Origin: Macrococcoides epidermidis
Lineage (GTDB): Bacteria > Bacillota > Bacilli > Staphylococcales > Staphylococcaceae
Assembly: GCF_042659445.1 (NCBI RefSeq)
Contig: NZ_JBHSSR010000001.1
Reading direction: 5' to 3' (one strand)
DNA length: 64,000 nt
Both the position numbers and the translations under genes were made by a program. The notes under the pieces are model-generated. The model saw only the letters and a list, made by a program, of their open reading frames with translations, had not been told where the DNA came from and did no database searches. Positions 53,327 through 61,106 of the stretch are shown piece by piece (the first letter of the stretch is position 1; the number at the start of each line of letters is the position of its first letter).

Positions 53327-53914
53327 ATGGAAGAACTTGAAATTGAATTCAAGAATCTACTTGACTATTCAACTTACGAAAAATTAAAAAACGCGTTATT
53401 TATCGATGCGCCGATGATTACGCAAACCAATTTTTATATCGATACGAATCAATTCGATTTAAAATCGCAGAAATGTGCACTTAGAATTCGTGATAATGGA
53501 GCATCTAAAATGATGACATTAAAAATACCACAAACAATTGGTGTCATGGAGTATTCTGGTGTGATTGATGAGCGTATCATAGATCAGGAATATATCGAAC
53601 AACGTTACATCCCTGAAAATATTGAACAGCAATTAAAAAAAATGAATATAGCTGATAATTCACTTCGTGTATTTGGTGCGCTATCGACAGAACGTCGCGA
53701 AATAGAGTATAAATCCGGTCTACTTGTCCTTGATGCCAGTTATTATCTTGATACGAGCGATTACGAGCTGGAATATGAAGTAAACGACTACGAAGAAGGA
53801 AAAGTACACTTTGATGCGTTACTTGAATATTATAACATTGACAAACAAGAAACAATGAGCAAAGTGCAAAGATTTTATAACCACTACAGTAAACTTTCAA
53901 GCAAAATACTTTAA
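53327..53914 (+). CDS. CYTH domain triphosphatase-like protein
   Basis: The 195-residue protein belongs to the CYTH/triphosphate tunnel superfamily. The N-terminal EIEFKNLL is the ExExK-type signature, although only the first E-x-E and the K are obvious. Basic tunnel residues 'CALRIRDNG' and 'MMTLKIPQ', and the acidic 'YELEYEVNDYEEG' near the C-terminus for metal, are in place, so hydrolysis of triphosphate or inorganic tripolyphosphate is likely. The ATG at 53327 follows AAAGGGGG. It is the first gene of a plus-strand unit with the globin and spxH genes, as in Bacillus yjbK-yjbI-yjbH. Confidence 0.87.
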   Translation: MEELEIEFKNLLDYSTYEKLKNALFIDAPMITQTNFYIDTNQFDLKSQKCALRIRDNGASKMMTLKIPQTIGVMEYSGVIDERIIDQEYIEQRYIPENIEQQLKKMNIADNSLRVFGALSTERREIEYKSGLLVLDASYYLDTSDYELEYEVNDYEEGKVHFDALLEYYNIDKQETMSKVQRFYNHYSKLSSKIL

Positions 53915-53961
53915 AATTGTAATATACATGCTATATTAGTATGAAAGTAAGGAGATGTCAG

Positions 53962-54327
53962 ATGGATACGATTTATGATCGCATCGGCCAGGATAATTTA
54001 TATCAAATGATAGATATCTTTTATTCTTATGTTAAAGAAGATGAACGTATTAATCATTTATTTCCTGGTGATTTTAATGAAACAGCTCGAAAGCAAAAGC
54101 AATTTTTAACACAATTTTTAGGAGGACCAACGCTCTATTCTGACGAACATGGTCATCCCATGATGCGTGCACGTCATATGCCTTTTGTGATTGGAGAATT
54201 TGAAAAAGACGCATGGCTCGAAAATATGACGAAAGCTGCATATAAAGTACCGATGGATGAAGATGTTAGAACATACTTATTGCAACGTTTAACACTTACT
54301 GCTGAACATATGAAAAATGTCGATTAA
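53962..54327 (+). CDS. Truncated hemoglobin (group II, YjbI-like)
   Basis: This 121-residue 2-over-2 globin binds heme and is linked to oxygen or NO/peroxide chemistry. It has YDRIGQDNLYQMIDIFYSYV, where a Tyr at B10 is expected in group II, 'FLTQFLGGPTLYSDEHGHP', HMPFVIGEFEKDAWLENM with the proximal His at the F helix, and the group II Trp at G8 (AWLENM). The ATG at 53962 follows AAGGAGA. It precedes spxH by 19 bp; the same two-gene order exists in Bacillus and staphylococci, where spxH confers resistance to NO and disulfide stress together with the globin. Confidence 0.88.
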   Translation: MDTIYDRIGQDNLYQMIDIFYSYVKEDERINHLFPGDFNETARKQKQFLTQFLGGPTLYSDEHGHPMMRARHMPFVIGEFEKDAWLENMTKAAYKVPMDEDVRTYLLQRLTLTAEHMKNVD

Positions 54328-54346
54328 AGGATGAAGGTGATGTAGA

Positions 54347-55129
54347 ATGGGACAACTACAATTAATGGTAAATCAAACGCGAGAACAATTATCGCCTAAT
54401 AAAAAAATAGAGATCTATTCTTTCTTTGATCCTTTTTGTAAAGATTCTTGGAAACTTAAAGCAACTTTACGTAAATTGCAAATTGAATACTATCAATTCG
54501 TAGATATTAAACAAATTCTACTTCCTACTTTGAAAGTACTCACAAAATGCCAGGCACAAAGTACAACTTGCGATGATAATATCGCTTTAGCATTTAAAGC
54601 AGCTGAATTACAAGGAAGAAAGAAAGCAAATCTATTTTTGAACTTTATACAGAATGAAATAATGCCAAAACAAGATATAATCACAAAAGAATTGATTATG
54701 CATTGTGCGCAAAAAGCAGGATTAGATATAGAAGTCTTCACTAATGACATACGTAGTAATCATGTTACTTCCTCATTAAAGTGTGACCAACATATCGCGA
54801 ATGAAATGGATGTCAATGTTACACCTACACTTGTTTTCTTTAACGAAAATTATGAAGATGAAGGATTAAAAGTTGAAGGTATTCACGCTTATCATATTTA
54901 CACATATATCATCAATGAACTTGTAGAAACACCGATAGAAAAAAAGTTACCACCAACGCTTTCAGAATATATTCGTGATCAGGAAATGGTAAGTGAACAT
55001 GAACTCGAAACTGTTTATGAGTGGCCACATCATATTTTGATGAATGAGTTACGAAAATTAAAGCTCCAGAATATTATTGAAGATGTTTATTATGATCATG
55101 ATTTATTCTGGCGTTATAAATCACTATAA
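54347..55129 (+). CDS. spxH: ClpXP adaptor SpxH (YjbH)
   Basis: SpxH binds Spx and delivers it to the ClpXP protease; disulfide stress aggregates SpxH and releases Spx. The 260-residue protein has a thioredoxin-like DsbA fold: IEIYSFFDPFCKDSW near residue 20-34 (the Cys of the degenerate CxxC-like motif), cysteines in TKCQAQSTTCDDN and LKCDQHIANEMDVNVTPTLVFFN. The C-terminal winged part ends in 'ILMNELRKLKLQNIIEDVYYDHDLFW'. Its target spxA is in the same window at 59188-59583. It is followed by a strong terminator. Confidence 0.92.
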   Translation: MGQLQLMVNQTREQLSPNKKIEIYSFFDPFCKDSWKLKATLRKLQIEYYQFVDIKQILLPTLKVLTKCQAQSTTCDDNIALAFKAAELQGRKKANLFLNFIQNEIMPKQDIITKELIMHCAQKAGLDIEVFTNDIRSNHVTSSLKCDQHIANEMDVNVTPTLVFFNENYEDEGLKVEGIHAYHIYTYIINELVETPIEKKLPPTLSEYIRDQEMVSEHELETVYEWPHHILMNELRKLKLQNIIEDVYYDHDLFWRYKSL

Positions 55130-55135
55130 TATATC

Positions 55136-55176
55136 ACACAAAAACCGATATCGTATATGATATCGGTTTTTGTGTG
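55136..55176. terminator. Terminator after spxH
   Basis: A 17- to 18-bp perfect stem (CACACAAAAACCGATATC with GATATCGGTTTTTGTGTG) with a 6-base loop and T-rich tail on the plus strand. Confidence 0.9.
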
Positions 55177-55266
55177 TCTGTTTTTCCAAAGAATTTATTA
55201 GTACAGTTTCATTGTTTTTCATAACAGTTATTTGTGCACTTAAAATATAATATTAAAAAAACTCAT

Positions 55267-55366
55267 AAAAAAAAATACCGTGTCTGATTACACGGTATTT
55301 AAACAAAGGGGATGGGAGAAATTTTTCACTCAAACAAAGGGGTATGTTTGGTATGTGATTAATTTC
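55267..55366 (-). ncRNA. rsaE: RsaE/RoxS regulatory small RNA
   Basis: The minus strand from about 55366 to 55267 (100 nt) carries the hallmarks of staphylococcal RsaE, called RoxS in Bacillus. It contains two copies of CCCCTTTGTTT (complements of 55301-55311 and 55332-55342) including UCCC-type C-rich seed motifs in single-stranded regions, the segment TTTCTCCCATCCCC, and a 3' terminator hairpin (11-bp stem 55290-55300 with 55273-55283) ending in nine U. The position between pepF and spxH (yjbH) is also where RsaE/RoxS lies in S. aureus and B. subtilis. RsaE base-pairs with mRNA ribosome sites of TCA-cycle, folate and respiratory genes. It fills the 332-bp gap between spxH and pepF. Confidence 0.9.
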
Positions 55367-55374
55367 ATGTACTT

Positions 55375-55403
55375 AATATAACACGTTATTTATTCTGTTT
55401 CAA
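55375..55403 (-). promoter_or_regulatory. Promoter of rsaE
   Basis: On the minus strand TTGAAA (55398-55403) and TATATT (55375-55380) are 17 bases apart, with start expected at about 55366-55368. This is close to the consensus of sigma-A. Relatives activate this promoter through ResD/SrrA and Rex; a half-site TTCACAA lies near 55420 but no full Rex box is seen. Confidence 0.7.
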
Positions 55404-55461
55404 ATAAAATGGATACTGTTCACAAATTTGACATATTGTAAACGCATTCACTACTTATTTA

Positions 55462-57270
55462 TTATTTTGATAACTTTATTAATCTTTCAAATTCATCTAA
55501 TCTTTCTTCAAACACTTTACAAGCATTTTCAATAGCAGCGCTTGATGTCATATCAACACCAGCTTTTTTTAGCACTTCGATAGGATAATCAGAACTACCT
55601 GCTTTTAAGAAATGATTGATATAACGATCCACAGCAGGTGCGCCTTCTTCAAGAATTTGCTTGCTTAAAGCAAATGCTGCACTATAACCTGTTGCATATT
55701 GATAAACATAATAGTTGTAATAAAAATGTGGTATACGGCTCCACTCATATTGAATATTATCATCCGTTATAACAGCATCTCCATAATATTTCTTATTCAA
55801 TGCAGCATACTCTTTATTTAATCGTTCAGCAGTTAATGGTTCATTATTTTCAACGATTGTATGGATGATATGTTCAAATTCAGCAAACATCGTCTGTCTG
55901 AATACAGTCCCTCTGAATCCATCTAATTGATAATTAAGTAAATATAACTTTTTCTTTTCATCTTCTAAATTTTTATACATATAATCTGCCAGTAATGCCT
56001 CATTACATGTTGATGCCACTTCAGCCACGAATATTGAATAACCTGACATATTAGACGGCTGATTCTTTCTAGAAAAATAGCTATGTGCACTATGTCCAAA
56101 TTCATGCGTCAATGTAAATGTATTGTTTACATTATCCGTCCAGTTCATTAAAATAAATGGATTTGTTCCAAAAGTACCAGATGAATAAGCACCACTTCGT
56201 TTTCCTTTATTTTCGTAAACATCTACCCAGCGATTCGTTAATCCTTCTTTAATTACTTCAATATATTCACTACCCATCGGTTCAAGTGATGCCAGCATCC
56301 AATCTTTCGCTTCTTCATAAGTTACTTTGAATTCAACATCTTCTATTAAAGGCGTATACATATCATACATATACATCTCATCTAGACCTAATAATTCTTT
56401 ACGTAATGCTGTGTAGCGATGTAATAATGGCAGATGATCATTAACCGTCTGAACTAACGTATCATATACAGACTCCGGTATATCATTGTTTGATAAAGCT
56501 TGATGACGAGCGCTTTCATAATTTCTTACTTTACTTGAAAATACGCTTGCCTTAACTTTTCCTGCGAGTGTTTGTGACAATGTATTATTAAACTCACCGT
56601 ATTGAGCGTAAACCTCTTTATATGCATTTTCACGTAATACACGATCATCAGATTCTAAATAAGTAATATAGTTACCATGAGATAACGGTAATGAATTACC
56701 TTCTTTATCTTTTATGTTATCAAAAGTTAAATCGGCATTGTTAAACATACTAAATGTATTACTTGAAGCAGAAAGTGCTTCCTGAGCTTCAGCTAATATC
56801 AATTCTTCCTTTTCACTAAGAACGTGTTCACGTCGTTTATTAATTTTTTCAAGATCAAATTTAAAACGTTCTAACCCTTTATGTTCTGCAATAAATGTAT
56901 TTAACTGTGATTCATCAATTGTCATCAGTTCCGGTAACATAAAACTCCAGGCAGATGAGAATTGACTTGCAAGTGTTGCAGCGCGTTGCTCAAAAGCAGT
57001 ATACTTTGCATTCGTTGTATCTTCATCATGTTTAAGATGTGCATATACATAGACTTTACCTAATAGTTCATCAATTTCAGCATCTAATAATAATGCATTT
57101 AATAAAGTTTCACTTGAGGTACTTAGTTTACCTTGAAATGCTTTTTCTTTGCCAAGATACTCTGAAAGCTCAGTAAAGGCATTTTCCCACGCGTCATCGG
57201 ATTTAAATATTGTCGTTAAATCCCATGTATTTTGCTCTTGTTGTTCGCTTCTTGTCATTAATTCTGTCAT
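55462..57270 (-). CDS. pepF: Oligoendopeptidase F
   Basis: PepF is a cytoplasmic M3 family zinc metallopeptidase that cuts peptides of about 7-17 residues taken up by Opp. The 602-residue protein has the zinc motif LTHEFGHSAHSYF near residue 388 with the third ligand Glu in 'FVAEVASTCNEAL' some 25 residues on, and 'IPHFYYNYYVYQYATGYSAAFAL' near the C-terminus. Length and motif spacing are normal. Its place next to coiA-mecA-spxA-trpS-opp matches S. aureus. It starts 37 bp after coiA on the same strand, so both may be co-transcribed, and the sRNA rsaE follows on the same strand. Confidence 0.94.
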   Translation of the reverse strand: MTELMTRSEQQEQNTWDLTTIFKSDDAWENAFTELSEYLGKEKAFQGKLSTSSETLLNALLLDAEIDELLGKVYVYAHLKHDEDTTNAKYTAFEQRAATLASQFSSAWSFMLPELMTIDESQLNTFIAEHKGLERFKFDLEKINKRREHVLSEKEELILAEAQEALSASSNTFSMFNNADLTFDNIKDKEGNSLPLSHGNYITYLESDDRVLRENAYKEVYAQYGEFNNTLSQTLAGKVKASVFSSKVRNYESARHQALSNNDIPESVYDTLVQTVNDHLPLLHRYTALRKELLGLDEMYMYDMYTPLIEDVEFKVTYEEAKDWMLASLEPMGSEYIEVIKEGLTNRWVDVYENKGKRSGAYSSGTFGTNPFILMNWTDNVNNTFTLTHEFGHSAHSYFSRKNQPSNMSGYSIFVAEVASTCNEALLADYMYKNLEDEKKKLYLLNYQLDGFRGTVFRQTMFAEFEHIIHTIVENNEPLTAERLNKEYAALNKKYYGDAVITDDNIQYEWSRIPHFYYNYYVYQYATGYSAAFALSKQILEEGAPAVDRYINHFLKAGSSDYPIEVLKKAGVDMTSSAAIENACKVFEERLDEFERLIKLSK

Positions 57271-57306
57271 TTTAAATCCTCCATTTCATTAATACATTTA
57301 ATTTTC

Positions 57307-58299
57307 TCATTTTTCAGTCATTAATGCACGCATTTGATTTGATATATGCTGATAAACTTTTAAGATGTGTAAAGCGAGTTCTGGCTGCGATATCAACAAG
57401 TTACTTTGTTCGGATAATTTTAAGCAATTCATCCATTTTTCAAAATCAAATTGTTGATTGTGAATCATCACCATCAATTCAACCTGCCATTCTATTGGAT
57501 GTTTATCAATATAAATCTGTTCAGGTATTACAATGCGTAAGTATTCTGGAATATTTCTATGATCTATTCTCAGTTGATAAAGACCACTTAATGTGGGCTG
57601 CAGCACTGACTTTTTGGCTAAGCAATTTTGAATATGCTTTTTCGTTTCTATCTTGCTCAATACACGATGTGTCAACTTTAGCTGATTATCATTAATAATA
57701 GAAAGTATCGCTTCTCCATTTATAATCCTAATAATTTTAATTTCAAACTCATTATGATTCAGTACACGGATAATCTGTAAGGCAAAAAAAGATTTTAACT
57801 GCGTATGATATGCAAACAATACATTACTTGCTAAATGAATTAATGATTTTTGAAAGTGTGTAAGTTTCATTTGAGTATCATTGATTTTAATATCTTCAAA
57901 TTTAGCAATCCATATTACTTCTACACCGATTGAATTGTAGCCAGACGTTCTTGTAACAATGTGAGAAACTGGTATTACTGACATCTGCAGTTCAAATGCG
58001 ATAGAAGAAGTATGATAACAATCAGGTATCTGCTCAATTGATGACAAATAATATTCCATAAAACATGTAGAAGGATGAAACAAATCATATAGGCAATATT
58101 TACCTTCTATATGGGCCACTGTTTCTTTTTTGTATGTGTACATAAAACAATCTTTTAAAGTTTGATGTGCAAAATGTGGTAACTTAACTTTTCCTTTTTT
58201 TAATACAACAGGTCTGTTGCAAATTGGACAAGTGTATCGTCCTGGCAATGCACGATTTGCCTCAATTAATTCTCCGGCATCATTTAAAGCAACAAGCAT
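57307..58299 (-). CDS. coiA: Competence protein CoiA
   Basis: CoiA helps recombination after DNA uptake and is a nuclease-like protein in the restriction-endonuclease superfamily. The 330-residue protein has an N-terminal zinc-ribbon-like C-P-I-C-N-R-P and 'LPHFAHQTLKDCFMYTYKKETVAHIEGKYCLYDLF' with the H-x(n)-E-x-K and Cys pattern (split here), then a long, poorly conserved C-terminal part typical of CoiA. The E-x-E/K catalytic region near residue 120 reads IGVEVIWIAKFEDI. Its start codon sits directly after the U tract of a hairpin that also includes its ribosome binding site. The neighbours mecA and, 31 kb away, comK fit a competence role. Confidence 0.88.
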   Translation of the reverse strand: MLVALNDAGELIEANRALPGRYTCPICNRPVVLKKGKVKLPHFAHQTLKDCFMYTYKKETVAHIEGKYCLYDLFHPSTCFMEYYLSSIEQIPDCYHTSSIAFELQMSVIPVSHIVTRTSGYNSIGVEVIWIAKFEDIKINDTQMKLTHFQKSLIHLASNVLFAYHTQLKSFFALQIIRVLNHNEFEIKIIRIINGEAILSIINDNQLKLTHRVLSKIETKKHIQNCLAKKSVLQPTLSGLYQLRIDHRNIPEYLRIVIPEQIYIDKHPIEWQVELMVMIHNQQFDFEKWMNCLKLSEQSNLLISQPELALHILKVYQHISNQMRALMTEK

Positions 58300-58338
58300 A
58301 AAAAAGCACCTCCTACTTATATATAGTAGAAAGTGCTT
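58300..58338 (-). promoter_or_regulatory. Hairpin with U tract enclosing coiA ribosome site
   Basis: On the minus strand AAGCAC (58333-58338) and CTACT (58325-58329) pair with AGTAG (58313-58317) and GTGCTT (58304-58309) across a 3x3 internal loop. The AGGAGGTG ribosome binding site (58307-58314) is inside the right arm, and five or six U then lead directly to the coiA ATG. It may be the mecA terminator and at the same time block coiA translation. Confidence 0.65.
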
Positions 58339-58375
58339 AAGGTATTTTTTACAATTGTGTAAATATTGTAAATCA

Positions 58376-59044
58376 CTACAATTTAAAATATTTTTGTACT
58401 TGATGTTTCACATTATGACTCATCACAACTTTTCCATACTCTTCAAGTTGTTCTTTAGAAATACGTGATTCATCAGCATACTCTAATACATGCGCAACAT
58501 ATGTATGTACTTCATCATCTGATAAACGTTCGTCAAACTGTACATAATAATAATATCTTCCTTCATGCATATAAAGCAGGTCTTCAATGTCAATATCAAG
58601 ATGATCATCATAACTGAACTGGATAACATGCTCAAGATCAGCAAAGTGTGCAATAAATTCATTATCAAAATCATTTATTTCAGATGCTTTCATTAATAAA
58701 TCACGTAATTCTTTTTCATCCTGAACTGATTTGTTTAAGAAATCGTTTACCTGATATTCAAGATTTTCAGGTGATTCATCATCCGGTAAATGTAAAACAT
58801 CATCTTGTTTACTTTTTGTTACAACAAATTCAATACCTTTATCAAATGCATGGACTTGTATCCATAATGGTCCTTCAACAAAAAATTCTTCTTCTTCGTT
58901 GATTTCTTCCATCATAGACCAAAAGAATTCTTCACCAGCTTTACGGTTCGTCCATAAATCATCGCGTTTAAATCCTCGAGCCTCTATATCTGCATATGTT
59001 AAATAAAATTTTAATGTAGTGTCATTGACGCGTTCAATTCTCAT
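58376..59044 (-). CDS. mecA: ClpC adaptor MecA
   Basis: This MecA is the competence regulator, not the methicillin-resistance protein: it binds ComK and delivers it to ClpCP. The 222-residue protein has the N-terminal substrate domain MRIERVNDTTLKFYLTYADIEARGF and 'FFWSMMEEINEEEEFF', an acidic linker, and the ClpC-binding C-terminal domain with 'VIQFSYDDHLDIDIEDLLYMHEGRYYYYVQFD'. S. aureus MecA is about 239 residues, the difference being the linker. Its gene lies between spxA and coiA. It starts 143 bp downstream of the spxA stop. Confidence 0.92.
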   Translation of the reverse strand: MRIERVNDTTLKFYLTYADIEARGFKRDDLWTNRKAGEEFFWSMMEEINEEEEFFVEGPLWIQVHAFDKGIEFVVTKSKQDDVLHLPDDESPENLEYQVNDFLNKSVQDEKELRDLLMKASEINDFDNEFIAHFADLEHVIQFSYDDHLDIDIEDLLYMHEGRYYYYVQFDERLSDDEVHTYVAHVLEYADESRISKEQLEEYGKVVMSHNVKHQVQKYFKL

Positions 59045-59130
59045 GGTCTATTCCCCCTATCAATAGAATTGTAAGTCTATTGTACATTAAAGGGTATATC
59101 CTCACAATGAATAAACCTTAAAATGATACA

Positions 59131-59176
59131 TAAAAAAGCTGTCAAATTCGTTCATGTGAACAAATTATGACAGCTT
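59131..59176 (-). terminator. Terminator after spxA
   Basis: AAGCTGTCA (59168-59176 on the minus strand) pairs with TGACAGCTT (59136-59144), and an inner TGTTCA/TGAACG stem extends it; a run of six U follows. Confidence 0.8.
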
Positions 59177-59187
59177 GTTAATTAAAA

Positions 59188-59583
59188 TTAATCTACCATA
59201 CGTTGTGCTTCTAATAATTGGAACGTACGCACTTTACGTGGTAAGAATCGTCTAATTTCGTCTTCATTGTATCCAACTTGTAAACGCTTTTCATCTAAGA
59301 TGATTGGACGACGTAATAACCCAGGATTTTTTTGAATAATTTCATATAACTCCTGTAATGGTAATGCGTCAATATCAACATTTAATTTTTGGAATGTTTT
59401 TGAACGTGTAGAGATGATTTCATCTGTACCATCTTCTGTCATTCTTAAGATTGCTTTTATTTCATCAATTGATAAGTTTTCTGAAAATATATTACGCTCC
59501 GTATACGGAATGTCATGTTCTTGTAACCATGCTTTCGCTTTACGGCAAGATGTGCAACTTGGTGAAGTAAATAATGTTACCAT
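59188..59583 (-). CDS. spxA: Global stress regulator Spx
   Basis: Spx binds the alpha C-terminal domain of RNA polymerase and switches on the thiol-stress regulon. The 131-residue protein is nearly identical in outline to staphylococcal Spx: MVTLFTSPSCTSCRKAKAWL with the redox C-x-x-C at residues 10-13, 'MTEDGTDEIISTRSK' with the Gly/Arg polymerase contact, and 'RRPIILDEKRLQVGYNEDEIRRFLP'. The C-terminal tail QRMVD is the part recognised by SpxH/ClpXP. I take the ATG at 59583 (MVTLF) because it gives the conserved 131-residue length; another ATG three codons upstream is also near the AGGAG site. Its regulator SpxH is in the same window. Confidence 0.95.
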   Translation of the reverse strand: MVTLFTSPSCTSCRKAKAWLQEHDIPYTERNIFSENLSIDEIKAILRMTEDGTDEIISTRSKTFQKLNVDIDALPLQELYEIIQKNPGLLRRPIILDEKRLQVGYNEDEIRRFLPRKVRTFQLLEAQRMVD

Positions 59584-59789
59584 ACATCTCACTCTCCTAA
59601 TTATGTTATTTATCGGTTAGATTATTATTTGCATAATTTATCTTAAACGCTTAGTTATATTTACCCTATACGTGTTAACTTAAACATTGTCAAATAATAA
59701 AACTTAAAAATAATTATAAAATTATATTAAGCAATCTAATGTTAAGATAAATGCTATAGAAGTTTGTTCTAACCTGATATTGTTATTAT

Positions 59790-59853
59790 ATTATCTGAAC
59801 ATTAAAATTTAATGAGAATTCTCTAATAAAATGAAAATAATTATCTGAACATT
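59790..59853. repeat. Paired 14-bp direct repeats in spxA-trpS gap
   Basis: ATTATCTGAACATT occurs at 59790-59803 and again at 59840-59853, exactly 50 bp apart (about five helical turns). They lie in the 476-bp divergent gap 59584-60059 between spxA and trpS, which otherwise holds no gene. The gap is AT-rich and must contain the promoters of both genes. No T-box leader is visible before trpS. Confidence 0.6.
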
Positions 59854-60059
59854 CAATCATAAATCACTCAAGATAGTCTCACAAAATTTTATTATTTACT
59901 CTTACACTATACACCTTATAAATCCTTATTACAATACGTTTTCATTAATTTTCATTTTTGTCACATAATAAATTAATCATAATATTTATGATATCTGTTT
60001 ATTTATTATATCCGTTTATATAGTACAATATACTTACTATTATTAAAGGAGTTTTATAT

Positions 60060-61052
60060 ATGCAAACATTATTTTCAGGAATTCAACCGAGCGGTGTTCC
60101 TACAATCGGAAACTACATCGGAGCATTGCAACAATTTGTTGAAATTCAAAATGACTATGACTGCTACTTTTGTATTGTTGATCAGCATGCGATTACTGTA
60201 CCACAGGACAAAGCAGCATTAAGGAAAAATATCCGTTCACTGGCAGCACTTTATCTTGCCAGTGGATTAGATCCGGAAAAAGTAACGCTCTTCATTCAAT
60301 CAGAAGTACCAGCTCATGCACAGGCAGGCTGGATGCTGACAACGATTTCAACAATTGGTGAACTAGAACGTATGACGCAATTTAAAGATAAGGCAAAGGA
60401 TCGTAAAGAAGGTATTCCTGCAGGATTATTAACTTATCCACCACTTATGGCTGCGGATATATTATTATATGGCACACACATCGTTCCTGTCGGTGATGAT
60501 CAGAAACAACATCTTGAATTAACGCGTGATCTCGCTGAACGATTTAACAATAAATATAATGATATATTTACGATTCCGGAAATTAGAATGCCTAAAGTCG
60601 GTGGACGCGTGATGAGTTTACAGGATCCAACGAAAAAAATGAGTAAATCTGATAGCAATACGAAAGGATTTATTTCTCTCCTTGATCCACCGAATACAGT
60701 AGCGAAAAAAATCAAAAGTGCTGTTACTGATTCTGAAGGCATCGTAAAATATGATAAAGAAAATAAACCTGGTATTTCTAACTTACTAGGTATTTATTCA
60801 ATCTTCTCCGGTAAAACGATTGAAGAACTTGAAAGTAAGTATGAAGGAAAAGGTTATGGCGACTTTAAATCAGACTTAGCAGACGTTGTAGTCGCATTTA
60901 TCACACCATTCCAGGAAAAATATGAATACTATATGAATTCACCAGAGCTTGATGAAATACTTGACCGTGGTGCTGAAAAAGCAGCATTTAAAGCAAATAA
61001 AATGCTTAAAAAGATGGAAAACGCAATGGGTTTAGGCAGAAAAAGAAAATAG
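60060..61052 (+). CDS. trpS: Tryptophanyl-tRNA synthetase
   Basis: TrpRS charges tRNA-Trp. The 330-residue class I synthetase has the HIGH-like PTIGNYIGALQQFV near residue 14, the ATP-binding AGLLTYPPLMAADILLYG around 120, 'VPVGDDQKQHLELTRDLA', and KKMSKSDSNTKGF near residue 195. Length and motif spacing are normal. The start follows AAAGGAG by six bases. It is divergent from spxA and convergent with oppA. Confidence 0.96.
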   Translation: MQTLFSGIQPSGVPTIGNYIGALQQFVEIQNDYDCYFCIVDQHAITVPQDKAALRKNIRSLAALYLASGLDPEKVTLFIQSEVPAHAQAGWMLTTISTIGELERMTQFKDKAKDRKEGIPAGLLTYPPLMAADILLYGTHIVPVGDDQKQHLELTRDLAERFNNKYNDIFTIPEIRMPKVGGRVMSLQDPTKKMSKSDSNTKGFISLLDPPNTVAKKIKSAVTDSEGIVKYDKENKPGISNLLGIYSIFSGKTIEELESKYEGKGYGDFKSDLADVVVAFITPFQEKYEYYMNSPELDEILDRGAEKAAFKANKMLKKMENAMGLGRKRK

Positions 61053-61059
61053 ATAATTA

Positions 61060-61094
61060 AAAAAAGCACATCACTGAAATTCAGTGATGTGCTC
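61060..61094. terminator. Terminator between trpS and oppA
   Basis: AGCACATCACTGAA (61065-61078) pairs with TTCAGTGATGTGCT (61080-61093) with a tight loop. An A run on the trpS side gives a U run for the minus-strand oppA transcript. Confidence 0.8.
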
Positions 61095-61106
61095 TTAATA
61101 TTGTAA

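Noticed and set aside
55410..55445. Rex operator upstream of rsaE
   Set aside because: Only one half-site (TTCACAA) is present; the facing TTGTGAA half is not found at the required spacing.
59705..59730. PerR box near spxA (ATTATAAAATTATA)
   Set aside because: It is a short AT-rich near-palindrome that does not match the TTATAAT-N-ATTATAA spacing and is easily produced by chance in such AT-rich DNA.
59584..60059. T-box leader for trpS
   Set aside because: No specifier stem or T-box sequence of the UGGNACCGCG type and no terminator precedes the gene, so the long gap is not explained by a T-box.
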